From: Thermogemmatispora sp042408965
GTDB lineage: Bacteria > Chloroflexota > Ktedonobacteria > Ktedonobacterales > Ktedonobacteraceae
Direction: 5' to 3'
Assembly (NCBI GenBank): GCA_042408965.1
Contig: JBHOQN010000156.1
Span: 15,281 to 79,280, forward strand
Length of the DNA stretch: 64,000 bases
Of the stretch, positions 16,571 to 24,701 are shown piece after piece. The notes beneath the pieces are model-generated. The model worked only from the letters and a program-made list of their open reading frames with translations, searched no databases and was not told where the DNA came from. Both the position numbers and the translations under genes were made by a program. The stretch's first letter is position 1, and each line of letters opens with the position of its first letter.

Positions 16571-17536
16571 GTGTCGGATCAAGAGCGTTTCCAGGAGATC
16601 GGCCAGGAGCGATTGTTGTGGATGTATGCAATGCTGGTGCGTTGCCGGCGTTTTGACGAGCGCCTGTTAAGCTCAGCCAGCGCCTACTACCACTCGGGCA
16701 TTGGCCAGGAGGCCGTGGGAGTAGGCGCCTGCGCCGCGCTGCGCCGCGATGACTACATCCTCTACGATCACCGTGGCTGCACTCAGATCATCGCCAAAGG
16801 ACTGCCGCTGGAGAAGATTTATGGGGATCTCTTCGATAAAGCGACTGGCTCGGTCAGAGGCAAAGGCGGAGGAATCATTCATTGCGCTGCTCCAGAGCTT
16901 GGCATCCTGGGGCAAAGTGGTACGCTAGGTGGTTGTTTCCCCATTGCTCTGGGAGCTGCTCTGAGCGCGCAATATCGGCACACAGACCAGGTGGTGGTCT
17001 GCTTCTACGGCGAAGGTACGGCCAACCGTGGCACCTTTCACGAGGCACTGAACTGGGCAGCCTTGCGTAAAGCTCCGTTGATCCTCATCTGTGAGAATAA
17101 CGGCTATGCCATCTCAGTGCCGGTCAGTGCCAGCACCGCCGGACGCCTCTACGAGCGGGGTCTGGGCTTTGGAGTCGGTGGCGAACTGGTCGATGGGCAG
17201 GATGTCATTGCGGTCTATCTGGCGACAAAGGCCGCGGTGGAGCGCGCGCGTGCTGGGGAGGGCCCCTGGATCATTGAGGCACAGACCTATCGCTACCGCG
17301 GCCATTATGAGGGCGATCGCATTACCTATCGCACGCGCGAGGAGGTAGAGCTTTGGAAGCAGCGCGATCCCCTGCTCCTCTTCCGTCAGCGGCTGCTCCT
17401 GGCCGAGGTGGCGAGCCATGAGGAGTTGGCTGAGCTGGAACGGCGGGTCGATGAGGAAGTGGGACGAGCGCTCCAGGTGGCGCGTGAGGCTCCTCTGCCT
17501 GATCCTGACGCGATCTATGAGGATGTCTATGCTTGA
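16571..17536 (+). CDS. 2-oxoacid/acetoin dehydrogenase E1 component, alpha subunit
   Basis: 321 residues. It has the ThDP-binding stretch from GEGTANRGTFHEA to CENNGYAIS, with GEG in place of the usual GDG, and the phospho-loop-like YRYRGHYEGD near the C-terminus. Together with the beta subunit it decarboxylates the 2-oxo substrate or cleaves acetoin and reductively acylates E2. A GTG at 16571 is preferred because AAAGGAG lies seven bases upstream; the GTG at 16553 overlaps that site. Lies 86 bases after E2. Confidence 0.9.
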   Translation: MSDQERFQEIGQERLLWMYAMLVRCRRFDERLLSSASAYYHSGIGQEAVGVGACAALRRDDYILYDHRGCTQIIAKGLPLEKIYGDLFDKATGSVRGKGGGIIHCAAPELGILGQSGTLGGCFPIALGAALSAQYRHTDQVVVCFYGEGTANRGTFHEALNWAALRKAPLILICENNGYAISVPVSASTAGRLYERGLGFGVGGELVDGQDVIAVYLATKAAVERARAGEGPWIIEAQTYRYRGHYEGDRITYRTREEVELWKQRDPLLLFRQRLLLAEVASHEELAELERRVDEEVGRALQVAREAPLPDPDAIYEDVYA

Positions 17537-17604
17537 GCGCCGTGGCGACTGAGCTGAGATCTGGCCCTGAGAAGACTCCGTATTGAACAAGGAGAGATAC
17601 GTCC

Positions 17605-18585
17605 GTGACAAGAATCTGCACCTATCGTGAGGCGATTACCGAGGCCTTGCGCCTGGAGATGCGGCGGGATTGGCGAGTCCTCTCGTTTGGTGAAGACGTG
17701 GGGCCGTGGGGAGGAGCTTTTGGTGCAACAGAAGGTCTCACTGCAGAGTTCGGATCAGAGCGGAATTTTGATACGCCCATCTCGGAGACCGCTATCGCCG
17801 GGGCTGCGGTTGGCATGGCTATTACGGGCCTGCGCCCTGTTGCTGAACTCGAACAGGCCGACTTCTTTGCTGTCGCGATGGATGAGATCTACAATAAGGC
17901 GGCCAAGTGGCGCTATATGCATGGGGGGCTTTTTACGGTCCCGCTCGTCTATCGCACCGCCTGTGGTGCCGGAGGGGGTACGGGGGCGGAGCAGTCCCAA
18001 TGCCCCGAGGCCCTGTTTCTGCACTGCCCGGGACTGCGTATTGTCTTACCTGCGACTCCCTATGATGCAAAAGGACTGCTGATTCGTGCTATTCGCGATG
18101 ACAATCCTGTCTTCTTTTTTGAACATAAGAAGCTATACAGTACGAAAGGTGAGGTACCGGAGGAGAGCTACGAGGTCCCCTTCGGCGAGGCTGCTCTTAG
18201 ACGAGCGGGCAGTGACGTTACGGTGGTCGCCTGGTCATTTATGGTCAGCGTGGTCTTGAGTGCTGCCGAGCAACTGGCAGGCGAGGGAATCAGTGTGGAG
18301 GTCCTTGATCTGCGCACGCTCTCTCCTCTCGATAGCCCCCGCATCCTGGAGTCCGTCCGTAAAACTGGCAGGCTGGTGATTGTCCACGAGGCGCCTCGGA
18401 CCGGGGGAGCAGGGGCCGAGATCGCCGCCCGGGTTGCCGAAGAGGCGATCTACGACTTAAAGGCGCCTATTATTCGTATATGTGGTAAGGATGTCCCTAT
18501 GCCTCAATCGATGTACCTGGAACCCCTATGTATTCCTCAGATATCTGATGTTGTGGAAGGGGTACGTGCTGTTCTTAAAGAGTAA
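17605..18585 (+). CDS. 2-oxoacid/acetoin dehydrogenase E1 component, beta subunit
   Basis: 326-residue transketolase-like subunit. It begins TYREAITEALRLEMRRD, carries the conserved FGEDVG and NFDTPISETAIAGAAVGMA (catalytic Glu) blocks, and ends with the C-terminal domain TGRLVIVHEAPRTGGAGAE. It pairs with the alpha subunit encoded immediately upstream to form the E1 heterotetramer. The GTG start at 17605 has AAGGAG upstream. No terminator with a T-run is obvious after 18585. Confidence 0.9.
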   Translation: MTRICTYREAITEALRLEMRRDWRVLSFGEDVGPWGGAFGATEGLTAEFGSERNFDTPISETAIAGAAVGMAITGLRPVAELEQADFFAVAMDEIYNKAAKWRYMHGGLFTVPLVYRTACGAGGGTGAEQSQCPEALFLHCPGLRIVLPATPYDAKGLLIRAIRDDNPVFFFEHKKLYSTKGEVPEESYEVPFGEAALRRAGSDVTVVAWSFMVSVVLSAAEQLAGEGISVEVLDLRTLSPLDSPRILESVRKTGRLVIVHEAPRTGGAGAEIAARVAEEAIYDLKAPIIRICGKDVPMPQSMYLEPLCIPQISDVVEGVRAVLKE

Positions 18586-18713
18586 TCCCCGTACTGCTTC
18601 GCCTGGTTCCCAATAGGGGAAGCTGGCGGTCGTGTGAGAATCCCATCTGGGCCGGGCTGCTTCAAGACCGGACAGGCGGGATTCCCGTGTATGCCGCCCT
18701 GGGCGCTGGCAGG

Positions 18714-19586
18714 TCAGGTCCGCGGCTGGTAGAGACGGATGGCTGCTGTCTGATCGGATCGTGGACCCTCCTGCTGGACCGCCAGGGCGAAGAGCTGTTC
18801 TGTCAGCCCGCCTAGTGGGACTGGTACGGCGTAGCCTTCAGCGACCTGGTGAGCCAGTTTGAGGTCTTTGAGCCTCATGGCCAGCGCAAATGAAATCTCT
18901 TCACGGGGGTGCGCCAGACGCTCCAGGAGCACTCCCATGTAGACAGAGTAACCACGCAGCGTTGGCAGAACGTTTGTCAGGGTTTCGAGGTCCATTCCTG
19001 CCCGAAGCGCAATGGTTAGCACTTCGGCGGCCGCCAGCAGGTTAATGCTCTCTGCAAGGTTGTTGATGACTTTAAGCAGTTGTGCGTGACCAGGAGGGCC
19101 GATGTAGTGTAGAGAGGTGGTGAAGGCGGAAAGCACTTCCCGCTGCCGCATGAAGAGATCTCCTGCGCCAGCAACGAGGCAGGAGAGTCTCCCCAGACGA
19201 GCATTTTCAGGTCCGCCTGAGACGGGAGCCTCCAGGTAGTGCAGATTGACTGTGGCTGTACGGCTATGCAGTGAGCAGGCGGCGTCGGGATTGAGCGTGC
19301 TGATGTCGATGATGTCGATCCCCGCCTGATGTGCGGCGACGATGCCCCATGAGCGATTGAAGATCACTGACTCGACCGCCTCGTGATTGCTCAGGCAGAG
19401 AAAGATGGGGTTGCAGGTCTGTGCCAGACTGCGTGGCGAATCTGCGAGAGTGGCCCCCTCGTCGCACACTGGGCGGGCCTTCTCGGTGGTGCGGTTGAAG
19501 ACCGTCACGTCGAACTGTTGATTCAGGAGTCGCTTGACGACGGCTGTGCCGAGTACTCCGGTGCCTATCCAGCCGACTTTTGTCAT
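18714..19586 (-). CDS. NAD(P)-dependent beta-hydroxyacid dehydrogenase (3-hydroxyisobutyrate dehydrogenase family)
   Basis: 290 residues. The Rossmann motif GWIGTGVLGTAVVKRLL is at the extreme N-terminus, the substrate-binding signature APVSGGPENARLG follows, and the catalytic Lys lies in LLKVINNLAES. Members reduce or oxidise 3-hydroxyisobutyrate, tartronate semialdehyde, succinic semialdehyde or imines. Start at 19586 has AGGGGG upstream. It is convergent with the E1/E2 operon and its substrate cannot be fixed from sequence. Confidence 0.85.
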   Translation of the reverse strand: MTKVGWIGTGVLGTAVVKRLLNQQFDVTVFNRTTEKARPVCDEGATLADSPRSLAQTCNPIFLCLSNHEAVESVIFNRSWGIVAAHQAGIDIIDISTLNPDAACSLHSRTATVNLHYLEAPVSGGPENARLGRLSCLVAGAGDLFMRQREVLSAFTTSLHYIGPPGHAQLLKVINNLAESINLLAAAEVLTIALRAGMDLETLTNVLPTLRGYSVYMGVLLERLAHPREEISFALAMRLKDLKLAHQVAEGYAVPVPLGGLTEQLFALAVQQEGPRSDQTAAIRLYQPRT

Positions 19587-19930
19587 TGGTTCCCCCTTCT
19601 GCGATGAATCGCGGATGATGATCTCTCTGCAAAGCCGGGATGCCGTACTGTTGAGCAAGAGCCGCTGTGCAGATTCCGCCTTCGGACGATAGCGATTCAT
19701 GTGGCTGTCGACAAGGACCTTTTGCAGGCCTGGTCGGTATTTTCCGCGGTGGCTGCCCTGAAAGCTCGCCCCGTGGTGCGGCGCGGCAAGCGTGGGTACG
19801 CTCTCCTATCACAATCGCCTTGAGGCTGAGAGCGGGAGATGGTAGAGGGAGCGCGCCATCCTTTTGTACAGGCGACGGGTTCATGCATTCCTCTCTTGCG
19901 TGCGGGAGCCGTGATGCGTACAATGCAAGC

Positions 19931-20815
19931 ATGCAGAACACACGTGCAGGCCTGGTTTACATCGGCTGCCCGATCTGGGGCCACAAAGAGTGGGTGGGAA
20001 CGTTTTTCCCGGAGCGCACGCCGCCCAGCGACTTTTTGCGCCTGTATAGTCGCAAACTGACCACCGTTGAGGGGAACACGACCTTTTATGCGGTGCCGTC
20101 GCACGAGACGATTGCGCGCTGGCGAGCGGAGACGCCGCCAGGATTTCGCATCTGTCCGAAGGTACCACGCGAGATCAGCCACGCACCGGCTTTAGAGGGC
20201 ACGCGGGAGGTGACGCTAGCCTTTGTCGAGCGAATGCGTGGCCTGGGCGAGCGCCTGGGACCGATCTTCCTGCAACTGCCACCATCGTTTGGGCCTGTGC
20301 ATCTCAGACAACTGGAAAACTGGCTTGGCTTCTGGCCAGGAGAGGTGCGCCTGGCTGTCGAGGTGCGTCACCCCGCCTTTTTCAAGCAGGAGCACGGCGC
20401 GGCTCTCAATGCCCTGCTTAACAGGTGCCGGACCGCACGGGTGATCATGGACACGCGGCCCATTCGGGTTGGCTCAACTGAGGAGCGGAGTATGCTCCAG
20501 GCGCGCGAGCGCAAACCTGATTTGCCTGTTGCCCCTGTTATAACCACGGACTTCACGTTTCTACGCTATATTGGCCATACCAGAGAGGAGATCAACGCGC
20601 CTTTCCTCGATTCCTGGGCCGTCCGCCTGGCTCAGTGGCTGGAGCAAGGGGTTGCTCTCTATGTGTTCTGCCATTGCCCTTTTGAGGTCCACTCGCCCGA
20701 CATCTGCTACAGCCTCTATCGGCGTCTGGCGCAGCTTACCTCCTTGCCGGATCTACTCTGGGCATCCAGGAGAAGGGGGGGAAGCCAGCAGATTGAGCAG
20801 GGTCGGCTGTTTTAG
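19931..20815 (+). CDS. DUF72 family protein
   Basis: 294-residue TIM-barrel protein of the DUF72 (YecE-like) family: IGCPIWGHKEWVGTFFP at the start, VEGNTTFYAVPSHETIARW, and RLAVEVRHPAF. The biochemical function is unknown. The ATG at 19931 is chosen because the family begins at this point; its ribosome-binding site is weak and an in-frame ATG lies at 19883. The C-terminal 15 residues run directly into a broken Nudix gene. Confidence 0.82.
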   Translation: MQNTRAGLVYIGCPIWGHKEWVGTFFPERTPPSDFLRLYSRKLTTVEGNTTFYAVPSHETIARWRAETPPGFRICPKVPREISHAPALEGTREVTLAFVERMRGLGERLGPIFLQLPPSFGPVHLRQLENWLGFWPGEVRLAVEVRHPAFFKQEHGAALNALLNRCRTARVIMDTRPIRVGSTEERSMLQARERKPDLPVAPVITTDFTFLRYIGHTREEINAPFLDSWAVRLAQWLEQGVALYVFCHCPFEVHSPDICYSLYRRLAQLTSLPDLLWASRRRGGSQQIEQGRLF

Positions 20816-21168
20816 CCGTGTGGTGGTGGCGCCGGCCTCCAGGTTTCCTCCGGCACCGTTGAGATCGGTGAAGCGCCCGTCGAGGCTGTGCTGCGCGAGG
20901 TGCGCGAGGAGGCGGGCCTCAACGGGCTGCTCCTGCGCCAGGAACTGGCCATCGTCGAGGAATCTCTGCTGTCCTCGCTCCTGACAGTCCATGTGTTGCG
21001 CCACCTCTTCCAGCTCAGCCCTGTAACGGATTGCCCCGAGACCTGGAGCGTCCAGAGCGACTATGGCCATACATTCCATTATAGCTGGCTGCCCCTGCAC
21101 GGTTTGCTCCCTCTCACGCCCGGCCCGGCCAGGAGCACTGGCTCGCTTATCTCTACCCCGCTCTGTAA
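20816..21168 (+). pseudogene. Truncated and frameshifted Nudix hydrolase
   Basis: Directly after the DUF72 stop, frame 2 reads a perfect Nudix box: GTVEIGE, seven residues, then REVREEAGL (about 20852-20920). The usual 30-40 residues before the box are absent and no start codon is available. The frame continues through HTFHYSWLPLHGLLPL, but the natural C-terminus (GQEHWLAYLYPAL, stop at 21166-21168) lies in another frame, implying a shift in the CCCGGCCCGG run near 21120-21130. Both ends are damaged, so the gene is probably dead. Confidence 0.65.
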
Positions 21169-21203
21169 CGCTGAAGGGGCAGGCCAGCACGCTTCCTCCT
21201 CTC

Positions 21204-21237
21204 TTGACATTCCTCAATCATTCGATTATTCTATTGA
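21204..21237 (+). promoter_or_regulatory. Promoter and ArsR-type operator of the sulfur operon
   Basis: TTGACA (21204-21209) and TATTCT (21227-21232) with a 17-base spacer form a plausible promoter. An imperfect dyad with outer arms TCAAT (21215-21219) and ATTGA (21233-21237) overlaps the spacer and -10 region. The AT-rich dyad in an otherwise GC-rich setting, in front of an ArsR-family gene, fits autorepression. Confidence 0.65.
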
Positions 21238-21323
21238 ATATCTATCTATCGATGAGTAGCAGGGGTCTTCGCTCTGGTGGCCTGCGCGCCAGGGGCGAAG
21301 AAGAGGCCAGTCAGCAGGAAGCA

Positions 21324-22040
21324 ATGGAGAAAGGCAGCGTATCATCGGCCATGCAGCAAAGCGCGAAGCGTACTTTCAAAGACCAGCTCTACGAGCAACT
21401 GGCTCGCATTGGCAAGGCCCTGGCCAGTCCCCATCGTCTCGAGTTGCTCGACCTGCTAGCGCAATGCGAGCGCTCTGTCGAGGCCCTGGCCAGGGAGACT
21501 GGCCTGCCTCTGGCGACCGTCTCCCAGCATCTCCAGGTCCTGCGGGCTGCCCGGCTCGTCGAGACGCGCCGCCAGGGGCGCAGCATCCACTATCGCCTGG
21601 CCTCCACTAAGGTGACGCGCCTCTGGCTGGCCTTGCGTCGTACGGGCGAGGCTCACCTGGCCGAGCTGGAGCGCCTGGTCTCGACCTGGCTGCCCGAACG
21701 GCAGCAGCAGCCGACCCTGAGCATTGAGGCCGCTCTGCAGCTGCTCCATGAGGGGCGCGCTCTGCTGCTTGACGTGCGACCCCGCGACGAGTATCTAGCC
21801 GCTCACCTGCCCCTGGCGCGTGCGCTCCCTGTGGTTGAGCTGGAGGCCCATCTGAGCGAGTTACCCCGCGATTGCGAAGTCATCGCCTACTGTCGCGGTC
21901 CCTATTGCGTCTTCGCCGATGAGGCCGTTGCTCTTCTACAGGCTCACGGCTATCGTGCTCGCCGCCTCGAGGTCGGCGTTCCCGAGTGGCAGGAGCGCGG
22001 TCTACCCGTCGTCAGCGAAAGGAACGATCTCGCATGTTGA
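21324..22040 (+). CDS. ArsR-family regulator fused to a rhodanese domain
   Basis: 238 residues. The N-terminal winged helix (about residues 15-95: ARIGKALASPHRLELLDLLA, then GLPLATVSQHLQVLRAARLV as the recognition region) is followed by a rhodanese domain (about 125-235) with the active-site loop AYCRGPYC. Such fusions sense persulfide or other sulfur species through the rhodanese cysteine. Start at 21324 has AGGA upstream; in-frame ATGs at 21252 and 21351 are alternatives. It overlaps the next gene by 7 bases, and a dyad in its promoter suggests autoregulation. Confidence 0.85.
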   Translation: MEKGSVSSAMQQSAKRTFKDQLYEQLARIGKALASPHRLELLDLLAQCERSVEALARETGLPLATVSQHLQVLRAARLVETRRQGRSIHYRLASTKVTRLWLALRRTGEAHLAELERLVSTWLPERQQQPTLSIEAALQLLHEGRALLLDVRPRDEYLAAHLPLARALPVVELEAHLSELPRDCEVIAYCRGPYCVFADEAVALLQAHGYRARRLEVGVPEWQERGLPVVSERNDLAC

Positions 22041-23173
22041 CTGTGCGTGTCGACACCCTACGTGCCTGGCTTGAAGCTGGCAAAGCCGTGACCATTCTCG
22101 ATGTGCGACCCGCTGCCGCCTATGCCGTCTGGTCGATCCCCGGCAGCCTGCACATCGACGCCTATGAGTCCCTCAAGGCTGGCCAGACCACCATCCTTGC
22201 TGAGCTAGCCCTGCCTGCTGATCGTCCCGTCGTGACCGTCTGCGAGGCTGGCAAGGTCAGCAAGGTCGCCGCGGCCCTGCTGGCCGCACGCGGTCTTGAG
22301 GCCTACTCGCTTGAGGGGGGCATGCGCGCCTGGAGCCTGGCCTGGAACACAGCCTGCCTCTCACTTTCGCTGGCGGAAGGTGAGGAGGCCCAGATCATCC
22401 AGGTACGTCGCACAGGCAAGGGCTGCCTCTCCTACCTCATAGGCGACGGGGTTGCGGCCCTGGTCCTCGATCCCGCTCTTGACCCTCAGGTCTATCTGAC
22501 CCTGGCCGCCGAGCGTGGCTGGCGTATCGTTGCCGTCCTGGAAACTCACATCCATGCCGATCATCTCTCGCGCGCCAGAGCACTGGCTCAACAGAGCCAG
22601 GCCGGGCTGCTTCTGCCAGCTCAGCAGCGCGTTGCCTTCCCCTGTACTCCCGTCAGCGACAGCGAGACCATCGTCGTGGGACGGCTCCGGCTGCGGGCTA
22701 TCCACACGCCCGGCCATACCCCTGAGAGCACTTGCTACCTGCTTGTCGGCGGGTCAGGTGAGACGAGCGCTCCGGCAGTGCTCTTCAGCGGTGATACCCT
22801 CTTCCCTGAGGGATGCGGGCGCCCAGATCTGGATGCCGACCCGGACGAGGTGCGGCGGCGGGCAGAGGCGCTCTATACCAGCCTGCGTAGGCTGCTGCGT
22901 TTGCCGCGGCAGACGAGGCTGCTGGCCGCTCACAGCACACGCCCTCTGCCCTTCGATGGCCAGCCCGTCATGACCACGCTTGCCGCCCTGCAGCAGCGCC
23001 TGGGGGAGCTACCGGCCTCTCCGATGACCTTCGTCACGCAGCTGCTCAGCGCCCTACCCGCGCCGCCGTCCCACTATCAAGAAATCATCCAGGCCAACGA
23101 GATGGGGCGCTGGCCCGCGCTTCCTGTGGAAGAGCTAGAGGCAGGAGCTAACCGCTGTGCCGTCATTCTCTAA
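22034..23173 (+). CDS. Rhodanese-metallo-beta-lactamase fusion (persulfide dioxygenase-like)
   Basis: 379 residues. An N-terminal rhodanese domain (about 1-105, active-site loop TVCEAGKVS) is followed by an ETHE1/glyoxalase II-like metallo-beta-lactamase domain with THIHADHLSR, HTPGHTPES and FSGDTLFPEGCGRPD. Relatives oxidise glutathione or low-molecular-weight persulfides to sulfite, and the fused rhodanese delivers sulfane sulfur. The usual domain order is lactamase first, so this reversed order is notable. The start overlaps the ArsR-rhodanese stop, and the same operon continues into an MFS gene. Confidence 0.85.
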   Translation: MLTVRVDTLRAWLEAGKAVTILDVRPAAAYAVWSIPGSLHIDAYESLKAGQTTILAELALPADRPVVTVCEAGKVSKVAAALLAARGLEAYSLEGGMRAWSLAWNTACLSLSLAEGEEAQIIQVRRTGKGCLSYLIGDGVAALVLDPALDPQVYLTLAAERGWRIVAVLETHIHADHLSRARALAQQSQAGLLLPAQQRVAFPCTPVSDSETIVVGRLRLRAIHTPGHTPESTCYLLVGGSGETSAPAVLFSGDTLFPEGCGRPDLDADPDEVRRRAEALYTSLRRLLRLPRQTRLLAAHSTRPLPFDGQPVMTTLAALQQRLGELPASPMTFVTQLLSALPAPPSHYQEIIQANEMGRWPALPVEELEAGANRCAVIL

Positions 23174-24450
23174 CGCTGACCAGCCTGCCGTCGCTGCCCG
23201 GACCCGCTCTCCGCGACTTGGCCTGCGCGCCAACTGGCGGCAGTTTACCCTACTGATTATCATCAACGCTTTTGTCGGCTCGCTGGTCGGTCTCGAACGC
23301 ACGATTCTGCCGCTGCTTGCTAGCCGCGACTTCGGCCTGGCCTCCAGGACAGCGATTCTCTCCTTTCTGGTCAGTTTCGGCCTCGTCAAGGCCCTGGCGA
23401 ATCTCCTGGCGGGTCGTCTAGGCGATCGCTATGGTCGCAAGCGTGTGCTGATTGCTGGCTGGCTGATTGGGGTACCGGTGCCGTTGCTAATCATCGTCGC
23501 TCCTTCCTGGAGCTGGGTCGTCTTTGCCAACGTGCTGCTAGGGGTCAACCAGGGACTCTGCTGGTCCACCACAGTCATCATGAAAATCGACCTGGTCGGG
23601 CCGCTCCGACGCGGTCTGGCGATGGGTCTCAACGAAGCCGCCGGCTATCTGGCCGTCGCTGTGGCTGCGCTGCTCGCCGGTTATCTGGCAACGGCCTTCG
23701 CTTTGCGCCCGCAGCCGTTTCTGCTGGGCGAGGTCTTTGCCCTGTGCGGTCTGGGACTCTCGCTCTTCGGGACTCGCGAATCGCAGGGTCACACCGTCGA
23801 GGAGGCCAGCCAGCTGCGACAGGCGCAGGACCCCTCCGCGCGCCCACCCGGTTTCTGGGAAATTGTGGCGCGAGTCTCGTGGCGTGATCGGACGCTGCTG
23901 GCCGTCAGCCAGGTGGGCTTGGTCAACAATCTCAACGACGGTCTCTCCTGGGGTCTCTTCCCGCTACTTCGCTGCGGCGGGCCTGGATGCCGAGCACATT
24001 GGCTGGCTGGTAGCGGCCTATCCCGCCGTCTGGGGGACAGGACAGCTCCTCACGGGGGCGCTCTCGGATCGCCTGGGGCGCAAGGGGCTGATTGTGGCCG
24101 GCATGTGGGTGCAGGCGGTTAGCCTGGCCATGATGCTGGTAGGCCGAAGCTTCTGGACATGGCTTCTGGGGGCGCTGCTCCTGGGCTGCGGCACGGCTCT
24201 GGTCTATCCGACCCTCCTGGCGGCGGTGAGTGATGTGACGCATCCCTCCTGGCGTGCCTCGGCGGTAGGCGTCTATCGCCTCTGGCGCGACAGCGGCTAC
24301 GCCATCGGGGCGCTGCTGGCTGGCCTCACCGCCGATCTTCTCTCCATCCCCTGGGCGATTGGGGTTGTGGGGGGACTGACCTTTCTGTCAGGAGTGGTTG
24401 CCGCTGGGCTGATGCGCGAGACGCTGCCAGCGCTCCGACGCGAATCCTGA
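23157..24450 (+). pseudogene. MFS transporter, split by a frameshift
   Basis: A 12-helix major facilitator. The first frame (GTG at 23157, overlapping the upstream stop) covers about the first seven helices, including GRLGDRYGRKRV. At about 23957-23966 the homologous sequence moves to another frame: frame one ends in a non-hydrophobic tail, while the other continues FAAAGLDAEHIGWLVAAYPA and GALSDRLGRKGLIVAG to the stop at 24450. A net loss of two bases (or gain of one) near CCCGCTACTTCG explains it. It is either a recent inactivation or a sequence error; intact, it would be the exporter of the sulfur operon. Confidence 0.75.
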
Positions 24451-24477
24451 AGCCGGATTATCAGGCTCTCCAGCGGC

Positions 24478-24633
24478 ATGCGGCATGCCCTTGGCATTGC
24501 GCTCCGGCACTGGTCTCAGACGGATGCTGACCATGTCCAGGTGATCTGGTCTCTGTTTGCTGTGACGACCGGGTTGGATCTGTTGATGGATTGGCGCACT
24601 GCCAGCCTGATCAGAGAGCAGCAGCGTGGGTAA
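24478..24633 (+). CDS. Possible 51-residue ORF in a gene gap
   Basis: A short frame in the 250-base gap between the MFS gene and the convergent FAD dehydrogenase. The product is amphipathic with a hydrophobic middle (VIWSLFAVTTGLDLL) and a charged tail. There is no clear ribosome-binding site and no recognised family, so it may be a remnant or chance ORF. Confidence 0.2.
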   Translation: MRHALGIALRHWSQTDADHVQVIWSLFAVTTGLDLLMDWRTASLIREQQRG

Positions 24634-24701
24634 GGTGAGGTGAGTGCCTCGCTTCGTCTCACGCGCTCCGGACGGAGCGAAGGGAGGCGCCCGCCAGATA
24701 C

